A DNA stretch of 64,000 nucleotides from Hippasteria phrygiana (GCA_037893225.1 JAZGUH010000327.1:682001-746000); one strand, 5' to 3'. Shown: positions 31,974 through 42,417, counted from the stretch's first letter. Made by a program: numbers and translations. Notes: generated from the sequence alone by a model not told the origin.

Positions 31974-34028
31974 TTTTCTTTTTTTTTTTCTTTTTCAGCC
32001 AAATGCCCATAGCATTTGTACACGTTTTCTTTCTTACCGGCACTTTGGCTACTTTTATGCTGCCGATTGGCTTTAAACTTGGCAGACACTTGGACTAACT
32101 GCTCAGAATGTATGCCGAACATTTACGTCATAATGACGTCATCACGTGATTTTTTATGAATTTTTGAAATTTGAAAATCGTAAAATTCTTTTCAATATAT
32201 CTAGCGAACAAAACAAGATATTTTCGAAATTCTTTTTGTTAAAGCTTTGGTATGTCTCAAAGATATGCTCTAAAAAGCGAAAATTGTGTGACGTCATGAT
32301 GACGTCATCAAAACTGTGTTTTTTTTTAAACGCATGTAAGGGTTAATCCGATTACAAAAATGTATATATTGAATTTTCCTGTACCTAATTCCAAAATTTC
32401 ATGATCGTGGCTCACTCAAGTAAGAAATAGGAGCCATTTCAAAATTTAGACCAAATTCAATATAACACAAAGGAATTCTGGGAAGGGCTGATAACCATGG
32501 CTTAAATGTGCATGCTGTTTATAAAAAGGGGTTGATTTCTGGTCTTTTTTCAAGTCGCTGAATTTTTGAAGTATTAAAACCGTAACATTCTTTTCACTAT
32601 ATCTAGCGAGCAAAACAAGATATTTTCAAAATTCTTTTTGTTATAGATTTGGTATGTCTCAAAGATATGCCCTAAAAGGCGAAAATTGTGTGACGTCATG
32701 ATGACGTCATCAACAATATTTTTTTTTAAAACGCATGTAAGGGTCAATCTGATTACAAAAATGTATACATTGAATTTTCCTGTACCTAATTCCAAAATTT
32801 CATGATCGTGGCTCACTCAAGTAAGAAATAGGAGCCATTTCAAAATTTAGACCAAATTCAATATAACACAAAGGAATTCTGGGAAGGGCTGATAACCATG
32901 GCTTAAATGTGCATGCTGTTTATAAAAAGGGTTGATTTGTAGTCTTTTTTCAAGTCGCTAAATTATATAAAATTTCAATCATAACATTCTTTTCAATATA
33001 TCTAGCGAACAAAACAAGATATTTTCAAAATGCTTTTTGTTATAGCTTTGGTATGTCTCAAAGATATGCCCTAAAAAGCGAAAATTGTGTGACGTCATGA
33101 TGACGTCATAACAAAAATATTTTTTTCAAGTCGCTAGAATATTGCCCATAGCATTTGTAAACGTTTTCTTTCTTACCGGCCACTTTGGCTACTTTTAAAC
33201 TTGGCAGACACTTACCCCAACTGCTCACAATGTGTGCCGAACGTTTACGTCATGATGACGTCATCACATGTCACGTGACGTCATCTTAAAGGGGCATTTT
33301 TCGAAGCCATATATAAACAAAAGTACAAGTCCGATTAAGTTGAAAAATAATACCTAGGTAGCCCAGTAGGTTTTTAGATGAAATTTGACTTGACATTATG
33401 ATGACGTCATCACATGTCCTTAACGTCATTTTAAAGGGGCAGTTTTTGAAGCCATATATAAACAAAAGTACAAGTCCGATTAAGTAGAAAAATAATACCT
33501 AGGTAGCCCAGTAGGTTTTTAGATGAAATTTGACTTGACATTATGATGACGTCATCACATGTCCTTAACGTCATTTTAAAGGGACAGTTTTTGGAGCCAT
33601 ATATAAACAAAAGTATAAGTCCGATTAAGTTGAAAAGTAATATCTAGGTAGCCCAGTACATATAGGTTTATATATGATAAGTGACTTGACATTATGATGA
33701 CGTCATCACATGTCACGTGACGTCATCTTAAAGGGGCTGTTTATGAAGCCATATATAAACAAAATTATAAGTCCGATTAAGTTGAAAAGTAATATCTAGG
33801 TAGGTCAGCAAGTTTATAGATGAACATTTATGTGACGTTATGATGACGTCATCACATGTTACTACTACAAACAACTTTAATTAATTTCAAAATTACCAAA
33901 GAAAACTGGCAGCAGCACGATTGTTTGACAAACTTAAATTATTGTATTCACATTTCACATCCAAACTAAAAAAAACAAAAACGAAACAGCCCTGTGTTTG
34001 TCCACAAACACCAACCTCATGCCTCTAG
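31974..34028 (+). mobile_element. Helitron-like non-autonomous unit 2, ends CTAG at 34025-34028
   Basis: It opens with TTTTCTTTTTTTTTTTCTTT and CATAGCATTTGTACACGTTT, carries the same internal blocks, plus a stretch where a roughly 150-bp sub-block (AAGCCATATATAAACAAAAG, then GTACAAGTCCGATTAAGT) is repeated several times at 33310-33830. It ends with the hairpin GTGTTTGTCCACAAACAC, then CAACCTCATGCCTCTAG. The next unit starts immediately. Confidence 0.65.
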
Positions 34029-35449
34029 TTTCTTTTTTTTTTTCCTTTTCAGACTTTTGCCCATAGCATTTGTACACGTTTTCTTTTTACCGGCACTTTG
34101 GCCACTTTTATGCAGCCGATTGCCTTTAAACTTGGCACACACTTAGACCAACTGCCCAGAATGTGTGCCGAACTTTTACGTCATGATGACGTCATCACGT
34201 GATTTTTAATGAATTTTTGAATTTTGAAAACCGTAACATTCTTTTCAATATATCTAGCGAACAAAACAAGATATTTTCAAAATTCTTTTTGTTATAGCTC
34301 AAAGATATGCCCTAAAAAGCGAAATTTGTGTGACGTCATGATGACGTCATCAAAAATATGTTTTTTTTTAAACGCATGTAAGGGTCAATCCGATTACAAA
34401 AATGTATACATTGAATTTTTCTGTACCCAATTCCAAAATTTCATGATCGTGGCTCACTCAAGTAAGAAATGACAGCCATTTCAAAATTTAGACCAAATTC
34501 AATATAACACAAAGGAATTCTGGGACGGGCAGATAACCATGGCTATTATGTGCTTGCTGTTTATAAAAGGGGTTGATTTCTAGTCTTTTTTCAAGTCGCT
34601 AAATTATACAAAAATTTCAATCGTAACATTCTTTTCAATATATCTAGCGAACAAAACAAGATATTTTCAAAATGCTTTTTGTTATAGCTTTGGTATGTCT
34701 CAAAGATATGCCCTAAAAAGCGAAAATTTTGTGACGTCATGATGACGTCATAAAACAAATATTTGTTTCAAGTCGCTAGAATATTGCCCATAGCATTTGT
34801 AAACGTTTTCTTTCTTACCGGCCACTTTGGCTACTTTTAAACTTGGCAGACACTTATCCCAACTGCTCACAATGTGTGCCGAACGTTTACGTCATGATGA
34901 CGTCATCACGTCACGTGACGTCATCTTAAAGGGGCATTTTTCGAAGCCATATATAAACAAAAGTACAAGTCCGATTAAGTTGAAAAATAATACCTATGTA
35001 GCCCAGTAGGTTTATAGATGAAATTTGACTTGACATTATGAAGCCATATATAAACAAAAGTACAAGTCCGATTAAGTTGTTTTATAGGTTTATAGATGAA
35101 AATTTACTTGACATTATGATGACGTCATCACATGTCACGTGACGTCATCTTAAAGGGGCAGTTTTTGAAGCCATATATAAACAAAAGTACAAGTCCGATT
35201 AAGTTGAAAAGTTATATCTAGGTAGGTCAGCAAGTTTATAGATGAACATTTATGTGACGTTATGATGACGTCATCACATGTTACTACTACAAACAGCTTT
35301 AATTAATTTCAAAATTAACAAAGAAAACTGGCAGCAGCGCGATTGTTTGACAAACTTAAATTATTGTATTCACATTTCACATCCAAACTAAAAAACCAAA
35401 AACGAAACAGCCCTGTGTTTGTCCACAAACACCAACCTCATGCCTCTAG
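34029..35449 (+). mobile_element. Helitron-like non-autonomous unit 3, ends CTAG at 35446-35449
   Basis: Same architecture as unit 2 but shorter. Its last roughly 200 bp (TACTACAAACAGCTTTAATT through the hairpin and CTAG) is nearly identical to the end of unit 2, so a shared terminal module is reused. Confidence 0.65.
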
Positions 35450-36893
35450 TTCCCATAGCATTTGTACACGTTTTCTTTCTTACTGGCACTTTGGCTACTT
35501 TGGTGCACCCGATTGCCTTTAAACTTGGCAGACACTTAGACCAACTGCTCAGAATGTGTCCCGAACTTTTTGGTCATGATGACGTCATCACGTGATTTTT
35601 TATGAATTTTTGAAATTTTAAAATCGTTAAATTCTTTTCAATATATCTAGCGAACAAAACAAGATATTTTCAAAATTCTTTTTGTTATAGCTTTGGTATG
35701 TCTCAAAGATATGCCCTAAAAGGGAGAAAATGTGTGACGTCATGATGACATCATCAAAAATGTGCTTTTTTAAAACACATATAAGGATAGGTCCGATCGT
35801 CATGAAAATTGGTGGGTAGGTAGATACTGGCACTAGGATGCAAAATCCAAAGTGACGTCATGATGACGTCATCATGTGATTTGTTATGAATTTTTGAAAT
35901 TTTGAAAATCGTAACATTCTTTTAAATATATCTGGCAAACAAAACAAGATATTTTCAAAATTCTTTTTGTTATAGCTTTGGTAGGTCTCAAAGATATGCC
36001 CTAAAAAGGAAAAAAATGTGTGACGTCATCAAAAATGTGCTTTTTTAAAACACATAAGGATAGGTCCGATCGTCATGAAAATTGGTGGGTAGGTAGATAC
36101 TGGCACTAGGATGCAAAATCCAAAGTGACGTCATGATGACGTCATCACGTGATTTGTTATGAATTTTTGAAATTTTGAAATCGTAACATTCTTTTAAATA
36201 TATCTCGCAAACAAAACAAGATATTTTCAAAATTCTTTTTGATACAGCTTTTGGTATGTCTCAAAGATATGCCCTAAAAGGCGAAAATTGTGTGACGTCA
36301 TAATGACGTCATCAATTGTTTTTTTTTACGCATGTAAGGGTCGGTCCGATTAAAAAAATGTATACATTGAATTTTTCTCTACCTAATTCAACAATTTCGT
36401 GATCGTGGCTCACTCAAGTATTAAGAAATAACAGGCATCTGAAAATTGTGACCAAATTTAATATAACACAAAGGAATTCTGGGAAGGACAGAAACCATGG
36501 CTTTCAAGTGGCATGCTGTCTATAAAGAGTTGATCTCTAGTCTTTTTTTCAAGTCGTTAGACAAGTCGTAGGCAGACACTTACACCAACTGCTCAGAATG
36601 TGCCCCGAACTTTTACGTCATGATGACGTCATCACATGTCATGTGACGTCATCTTAAAGGTGCATTTTTTGAAGCTATATATCTACAAAAGTACAAGTCA
36701 GATTAAGTTAAAACGTGGTATTTAGTTATGCCAGCATGTGTTAGATGAAAATTGACTTGACGTCATGATGACGTCATCGGCTAATTTTCTATGATTTTTT
36801 TCATTTTTGAAATTTCATTTAAATCACATAATTTTACACAAAAAAAACAAAACAGCCCTGTGTTTGTCCACAAACACTGCACCACATGTCTAG
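35450..36893 (+). mobile_element. Helitron-like non-autonomous unit 4, ends CTAG at 36890-36893
   Basis: It begins directly with TTCCCATAGCATTTGTACAC and contains two near-identical blocks (TAGGTCCGATCGTCATGAAA at about 35788 and 36060). Its 3' end is the hairpin at 36860-36877, 12 nt, then CTAG followed by T. Downstream unique sequence starts here, so this is the right boundary of the array. Confidence 0.65.
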
Positions 36894-37104
36894 TTTTGTA
36901 TATTATTAATTTAAAGAAAGTTTTTTTTTAGTCTGTTTAAATTGTGTTCCTGGCTTTTGCTTTTAATTCAAATTAAGTCGGGTCAGAAAAATCTTTGATA
37001 ACAGTTTTAAACTTTTGTTTTGACCTGGACAATTTAAATTCTTGTATTTGATGTCCAACAGTGTAAAATTAAAAACAACTGGACGGGCGAATGCAATAAT
37101 AAAG
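36894..37104. other. No feature seen; tetraspanin intron or downstream sequence
   Basis: AT-rich unique sequence between the Helitron-like array and the CAGGG element. Confidence 0.5.
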
Positions 37105-37891
37105 CAGGGCTCGAAATTACCATTGTAGTGCTTGCGCAACGCAAGTGAAAAATACCCGAACGCAAGTTATCCTCGACTCAAGCTTGCGTTTTGCGCAAGT
37201 TGGAAAAGTACTGGTTTTTGTCTACTGATATTTCACAATGATAACCTGTATGATTTGATTAAAACAATAAGTTTAACAAACATGTTTTACTGTAGCTTTT
37301 CTGTCTGTCTGTCCCGGCCCAGCAGCTACTCATGATCATAGCGCTCGCACAATCCCTGCATGCAGATCGGAATGAAATCTGTGCAATGTTAATGTACATA
37401 GAACGGTGCAGACTGCACGTACAGTACATCATTGCCTTTTTATGCATGTCTTGCGTTGGGGACCAGACATGCTGCTGGGCGATGTGTAACCTCGCTCCCA
37501 TTCATACAAGTCAGTCGTTGAATGTAACTGAAACTGCCGGGTGCGACCGTGCGTTGCGTGGAGCGGGGATTTTACACGTAAACGTTGTTGACATCGTTTC
37601 GCGCACTACTGATCGGCTTTTAAATGACGGAGAAGTGAGATATTTTGTGACATTTTGTTCTTGCATTTTGGGGTTTCCGATCATCAAGAAACGTTCACCA
37701 CCGAAGCAGAAAAGTCTGCTCTCTTTCTTCAAAAGTAAGCGGCCGGCATCCGAAGCTTTGCCTTAACTTCATATGTCATACATACAATGAATTACAAAAA
37801 TTAGTGCAAGTTAAATTTTGTTAGCGCAAGTTGTTTCAAATGCCAACTTGCGCAAAGCGCAAGTACATTTTTTGGGGAATTTCGAGCCCTG
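37105..37891 (+). mobile_element. CAGGG-ended element with 5-bp TSD taaag (hAT5-like), with coding exon
   Basis: CAGGGCTCGAAATT at the left has a perfect 14-bp inverse at the right, and TAAAG lies at 37100-37104 and 37892-37896. Just inside, TTGCGCAA and CTTGCGTT words form subterminal repeats. The right end lies about 20 bp from the 5' splice site of the tetraspanin exon at 37913. The interior holds a plus-strand coding remnant. Confidence 0.85.
37536..37734 (+). CDS. hAT-like transposon exon with PIP-box-like motif
   Basis: The open frame (extending upstream to about 37332) ends KKRSPPKQKSLLSFFKSKRP, and in-frame TAA follows at 37764. A strong donor-like AAA|gtaagc at 37735 suggests this is an N-terminal exon that would splice on. 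Lysine-rich segments with SLLSFF near the N-terminus are common in invertebrate hAT proteins of the ZBED/KIAA1586 type (recalled, not aligned). QKSLLSFF also fits the PCNA-interacting consensus QxxLxxFF. No BED finger or transposase core is present in this copy, so it is probably a fragment. The start is not established. Confidence 0.4.
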
Positions 37892-37912
37892 TAAAGGGAA
37901 GCAGAATCTAAC

Positions 37913-38032
37913 CTGAAAGGCAGCCACTCCAAAGACTGCCAAGCCAACGATGTAACTCTTCTGGTTGACCACACTCAGGAACTTATCTACACAGCCTGAG
38001 GTGTAGATCCTGTTTGATACTTCCGAAGATAT
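37913..38032 (-). CDS. TSPAN33: Tetraspanin (TSPAN33-like), exon 6
   Basis: On the minus strand the exon lies between ttttcag (38033-38039) and CAG|gttaga (37912). Its 40 codons, phase 0 at both ends, read ISSEVSNRIYTSGCVDKFLS and then VVNQKSYIVGLAVFGVAAFQ. This is the end of the large extracellular loop, including the last conserved cysteine (SGC), and the first part of transmembrane segment 4. Human TSPAN33 has a very similar IYTxGCxDK turn. The rest of TM4 and the cytoplasmic tail must be in a further exon below 37912, which I could not find. Confidence 0.9.
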
Positions 38033-38182
38033 CTGAAAACCATAAGAAAAGTCATCCCTCTTTCAACTTAAATTCCTACGAGCATGCCGGGGCTCGGTGG
38101 TATGTATGCCCTATACAAAATGGTATTTGTGTCAGAAAACTGTTTGGGATATCCTTGGGTTACACTGGTCTTTTTGGAATAT

Positions 38183-39038
38183 CCTAAAGGCTACCGCACA
38201 CTGTACGATCTGACTACGATCCGACTACGATCCGACTACGATCCGACAATGCCCCGACTGCGGACTTGAATCACAGTCAGATCGTAGTACTCCGCACACT
38301 GTACGACGTCAAGGTGCGTACTTGACAACCGCTTATGAATAGCGCATGCACGTAATTTTGGTTACAGCAGCATTTTAAACTTTTCTTAATGGCTAATGAA
38401 AAATTATCACCTCGGCTTCAATAATCACCCTGATAATCACCCGAAGAAGAAGACGACGAAATTCTAAAAACAGGAAAGTATGAGTAAAGCCATTCATTAA
38501 GTGTCGCGAAGAAAGTGGGGCGTATGTGAATTTGATAGAAGAGTTCTTATCAAAAAGTCCAGAACACTTCAAGAAATTCCTCCGATAGACGAAATTTCAA
38601 TTAATGCTATTTTTATTGCCAACGTGTCTTTCTATGGACGGTCGTTGCAACAACAAATACTTTTAAAAATGTATTAATCTAAGAGGTAAAAACGTCAAGA
38701 AAAATTAAAAAAATTGACTTTTTATTTATTATCAATTTGGATTGTTTATTTAGCAAATTAAAGTATCTCTCTAATTTACTGATAATAATTAATGTTAAAA
38801 AAACGGAACATAATTAATTTCACATTTCCATTTGTGGTGGGCCATACTATCCGAGCAACAAGTGTCTGACTCAGTCGCAAAAATTGAACAGTTGAATCAT
38901 TGTGACTGATTTGCTGACCATTCGGCACACAAATTCACAACTGGGAAAATTGTGGTCGGGATCCGTCACAGATTTTAAGATCCGACCAACAGTCAGTCAG
39001 ATCGTAGTCAGATCGTACAGCGTGCGGTAGCCTTTAGG
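38183..39038. mobile_element. MITE of 0.86 kb in tetraspanin intron 5
   Basis: CCTAAAGGCTACCGCACACT, then GTACGATCTGACTACGATC, on the left is mirrored by GATCGTAGTCAGATCGTACA then GCGTGCGGTAGCCTTTAGG on the right. The left arm includes three tandem CGACTACGATC words. There is no coding remnant. A target duplication cannot be separated from the palindromic ends. Confidence 0.85.
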
Positions 39039-39193
39039 TTCATTTAGAGATTGTCTCTTCAGTCAGGAACATTCCTGAGGGCACTGCAAAATAAATGGTG
39101 TGCAAGCATCAGTCATCTAAGCCAGAAACCTTGAAAAAGATATTTTTTCCCCCCAATTTTCAGCATATAGAAATCTAACTGAGTCCTGTTTAC

Positions 39194-39379
39194 CTTTGCC
39201 TGAGTGTCAAATCCGCACTGAGTATTGATGATGGTGGAATCCCCATTGTCATCTTGACTGGTGCGGCAGCATGAGTATGGCACTCCACATTTCTCCCGAC
39301 TGGGGTTTGTTGGCGTGCAGTTGAAGTAACGGTTCAGTGTCCAGTCATTGTATGCATCATCACCCCCGCAACACTCCAA
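39194..39379 (-). CDS. TSPAN33: Tetraspanin (TSPAN33-like), exon 5, core of the large extracellular loop
   Basis: Bounded by cttgtag (ending 39380) and AAG|gtaaac (39193), 62 codons in phase 0. It reads LECCGGDDAYNDWTLNRYFN, then CTPTNPSREKCGVPYSCC, and further on STIINTQCGFDTQAK. The CCG motif and PxxCC motif (PYSCC) define tetraspanins. Seven cysteines here plus one in exon 6 give eight in the loop, the TspanC8 signature. TspanC8 proteins regulate ADAM10 traffic and so Notch and cadherin shedding. The DW.xNxYFNC, NPSRE and xINTxCG segments resemble TSPAN33 most, with TSPAN5/14/17 next. N-C-T is a potential N-glycosylation site. Confidence 0.95.
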
Positions 39380-39408
39380 CTACAAGATTTAAGAGAAATG
39401 TCGGACAC

Positions 39409-39818
39409 CAGAGATGTAGTCGAGGCCATCACAAGGCCACACAAGACCTGCAAGGCCAGCGCAAGGCCAGCACAAGGTCATTAAGACCTTCAGTCTTAAT
39501 TCAAGTCTCAAGCTATTCAAATGAACTGTAATAAAAGCATTACTTTGTCATGGTTTATGCATGTTACAAGCTGGCCTTGTGCCTGGCCTTGTGCCTGGCC
39601 TTGTGCCTGGCCTTGTGCCTGGCCTTGTGCCTGGCCTTGTGCCTGGCCTTGTGCCTGGCCTTGTGCCTGGCCTTGTGCCTGGCCTTGTGCCTGGCCTTGT
39701 GCCTGGCCTTGTGCCTGGCCTTGTGCCTGGCCTTGTGCCTGGCCTTGTGCCTGGCCTTGTGCCTGGCCTTGTGCCTGGCCTTGTGCCTGGCCTTGAAATG
39801 GTTTGGACTACAACACTG
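39409..39818. mobile_element. hAT-type MITE family member with 12-bp GGCCTTGTGCCT minisatellite
   Basis: The left end CAGAGATGTAGTCGAGGCC and right end GGACTACAACACTG belong to the CAGTGTTGTAGTC family. The core GTAATAAAAGCATTACTTTG is conserved. The right arm has about 19 tandem copies of CTTGTGCCTGGC, while the left arm has only short related words. The 8-bp flanks do not match (tcggacac, atatttaa), so one end has been rearranged. It starts about 30 bp upstream of exon 5's acceptor, in intron 4. Confidence 0.85.
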
Positions 39819-39822
39819 ATAT

Positions 39823-39937
39823 TTAAACCCTTTCAGCCCCACATTGTTTATTGGCATGCAGCCTGTGGTGCCCACATTGTTCACACTATAATCACTTCAC
39901 GATCGACTTTAATCGCCATTGGGGCTGAAAGGGTTAA
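39823..39937. mobile_element. Small TTAA-flanked MITE with CCCTTTCAGCCCC ends
   Basis: TTAAACCCTTTCAGCCCC and GGGGCTGAAAGGGTTAA bound a 115-bp element. Its ends differ from the main TTAA family, so it is a second piggyBac-like family. It touches the hAT MITE on its left. Confidence 0.8.
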
Positions 39938-40338
39938 AGATGTTGATTGCTGAGAGAATGCGGTGTCATTTTGTAGTTGAATGTAGATGGCGTATCGTAA
40001 AATAGAGCATGAAATAACAAAAAAGTGACTTTTGAGAGCTATTTTGTATCAAGTCCCCTCTAGCCCCCTAGTGCCATTTGTCTAAAAGTCGTCGCTGCGG
40101 GCAGCAAACAAATCTGACGTTATAATACAAACTCCCCTTTTGAGTTGGTATTACGACATCAGATTTGTTTGCTGCCCGCAGCGACAACTTTTGGACAAAT
40201 GGCACCAGCGGGCTCTGCTGTGCTAAAGGCGACTTGATAAATTTAGAATGGCAGAAATAATTAGCTGCTTTATTTTACAATACACAATCTACATAAAAAT
40301 GCAAAATGATGCAGACTTCTCTTAGCCATCAACATCCT
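39938..40338. repeat. Foldback palindrome, family of 61651-62132, copy 1
   Basis: The left arm (GATGTTGATTGCTGAGAGAA, GTGACTTTTGAGAGCTATTT, GTGCCATTTGTCTAAAAGTC, GTCGCTGCGGGCAGCAAACA) is mirrored by the right arm to about 40338. The centre at 40128-40145 contains CTCCCCTTTTGAG. The GCTGCGGGCAGC core is itself a dyad. Confidence 0.9.
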
Positions 40339-40690
40339 CTGTTTGACAAAAACTCCAACTCCGCCCACCCCAAACCCCTCCCCCCTCCCCCCCACCAACT
40401 TTGAAGAGCTTCATCACCCAAAACATCTCACTGACAAAAATGTACAAAACATTCATGGATGAGACGTTCACATTTCTTTTTTACAGCTGAACTGTAAGCT
40501 AGCTTGGGACACAAACCTTTCTTTTACGATTCAGCATTTCAAAGGGATGATGCTCTGAATTAAGAAAAATAACTGAAAAATAACTGAACAAATTTGATGT
40601 GAGTGCAAGTTTGGAGCAAACTGCAGAACAACAGTTCCTAGCAATATGTCACAATCATAACCTGTGTGGGTACATTGTACATGTCCTTAC
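40339..40690 (-). other. Tetraspanin intron 4, no feature seen
   Basis: Unique sequence with a short C-rich run (40377-40393). Confidence 0.6.
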
Positions 40691-40786
40691 CGTTCTTTGT
40701 GCATAGTCGATGAAATTGGTCAAATCACCATCTGTCCTGTACTGTGCAATAGAGCGTTCCACGATCTCATTCACAGTGGCATAGAA
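40691..40786 (-). CDS. TSPAN33: Tetraspanin (TSPAN33-like), exon 4
   Basis: Bounded by atctttcag (ending 40787) and ACG|gtaagg (40690), 32 codons in phase 0: FYATVNEIVERSIAQYRTDG then DLTNFIDYAQRT. This is the first helical part of the large extracellular loop, before the CCG motif. It is hydrophilic, with no cysteine, as expected. Confidence 0.9.
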
Positions 40787-42342
40787 CTGAAAGATCAAAA
40801 ATGTTATTAAAGAAAAAGACAAATTACTATTTCATGATTTTGCAATACGGATATCTTTCTTGCATAATATGTATGTGTCTCTTAATCATGCCCGGAATCA
40901 AAAATGGAACCAGTTAATGTATTTGTAACCACCCTATGCCAAAACTTCCTGCAAAAAAATGCAAATCTATTTCTTTGACCCATCATTATGATCGCTCACC
41001 AGGGTCTACAGGTCAAGTATTTCTCAAGTTGGGAATAGGGTGAAAACAGATTACCACTTTTGGATCTTAAAAATAAAAAACTTAACGTCTTTCGTTAAAT
41101 GCAGGAAAAACAGCCTGTGCAGTTTTGGAGGATTTTGGAGGATTGAGGCTGAATGGTTTTTCAGAAAAAGGAGGATTTTGGAGGAATGAGGGTGAATGGC
41201 ATTATTTTGAAGAAAAAAAGGATTTTGGAGGAATGAGGGTACATGGTCATTCGGCCCGAGATGATATTGAAGGATTGGTTTGGCATATGTTACTAGAATG
41301 GATCTATTTGATTTGTTATTTGTTATTTATATTTTTACAAAGTACGCAATCTGTTTGACACAGTACTGCACATATATCCAGTAGTACTGCACATGTGGAA
41401 ACAGTCCATGTACTAGTACACTAGGTCATATACTGTGCACGAGCTGAAGGATTTTGGAGGATTGAGGCAATGGGTACCCTTCATTTTGAAGGTACATGTA
41501 AGTATACAAATTTGGTTGATTTGAGGATTGAGGATGAATGCATTTTTTGGGCAAGGAAAATCAGAGGATTTGGGGGGACTGAGGCAGTGGGTACCCTTCG
41601 TTTTGAAAACGAGTAAAAAAATAGGAGGATTTGAGGATTGAGGATGAATGAATTTTTTTAGTTAGGGCAATCAGACAATATTGGAGGATTGAGGATGGTT
41701 CCTAGCAAAAAGGGCCTGGGGGTTGGGGTTAGGGCAGTTTTACAGGTTTGAAGATTGCAAAACTGGGAAGGATGTTTAATAATAAAACCAGAAAATAAAA
41801 CTTTAATAGTCGAACATGCCGAATGGACCAATTCAGTTCGGTTCGGCAAGTTTCAGCTCGGTTCGGTGGTTTGGCTATTAGCAATGCTGAAGATTGACAA
41901 TGAGTGGCTGAAGTGAATATTCTGTTAAATGAGAAAGCAGTACCAGGCCTACCCTGGAACTTTGATCCTAATTTGAACAAAGTCCAACAACATGTTCATA
42001 ATGTTTGGTACTGAACCATCCAAAACTTGGCAAAACCTACCGTTGAAGTGGGTGGGCTTGGGTTAGTCATGTTAGTTAGGGTTAATAAAAATGTATTAAC
42101 CCTAACGCCCTAAGCATTAATTTGGATAAAAGTACAATATACATGTACGACAAACTACTACAAAATGTATTTGTATGCAGTACACAATACTAAATACTAC
42201 TAACTACTGAACAATACTACTAATGTGCCAGTGTAGTAAGAGTACTACAGTGTATACTACATGCAGTAGTATTTTGTAGCTTTAGGTGAGGTTAGGGTTA
42301 ATAGCAGTCATATTACAGAACATTCTAAAATGTTTAACTTAC
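40787..42342 (-). other. Tetraspanin intron 3 with GGAGGATTGAGG word repeats
   Basis: Between 41120 and 41700 the words GGATTTTGGAGGATTGAGG and GGGTGAATGG recur irregularly about ten times, which looks like a decayed tandem array. At 42065-42110 GTTAGGGTTAAT is followed by its complement ATTAACCCTAAC, a small palindrome. No coding exon was seen. Confidence 0.6.
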
Positions 42343-42417
42343 ACTGCCACTGTAAGCAAATGCTAGAATTCCGGCCACTACCTCCAAGATGAAGATAAGA
42401 AGCATGAACAGATAGAA
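42343..42417 (-). CDS. TSPAN33: Tetraspanin (TSPAN33-like), exon 3, transmembrane segment 3
   Basis: Bounded by ttttcctacag (ending 42418) and AGT|gtaagt (42342), 25 codons in phase 0. FYLFMLLIFILEVVAGILAF then AYSGS is a complete hydrophobic segment with the conserved glutamate typical of tetraspanin TM3. Confidence 0.95.

Larger units (their letters stand above)
30135..36790. promoter_or_regulatory. About 28 paired CRE-like palindromes (TGACGTCA-TGA-TGACGTCA)
   Basis: The motif TGACGTCATGATGACGTCAT, or close variants, recurs roughly every 150-400 bp (for example 30305, 30705, 31107, 32693, 33095, 34336, 35853, 36767). TGACGTCA is the consensus binding site for CREB/ATF bZIP dimers. Two full sites with a 3-bp spacer have an 11-bp period. 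Whether any is used is unknown; they may be part of the transposon's own biology. Confidence 0.5.

Noticed and set aside
32574..35833. Recurring minus-strand peptides such as NKKNFENILFCSLDI in the array
   Set aside because: These are translations of the same repeated DNA block, never longer than about 80 codons and interrupted at each CRE motif. There is no sign of coding constraint.
39521..39953. Open frames of up to 130 codons through the CTTGTGCCTGGC array
   Set aside because: This is a 12-bp minisatellite (a multiple of three) inside a MITE; the peptides are pure repeats such as LALCLALC.
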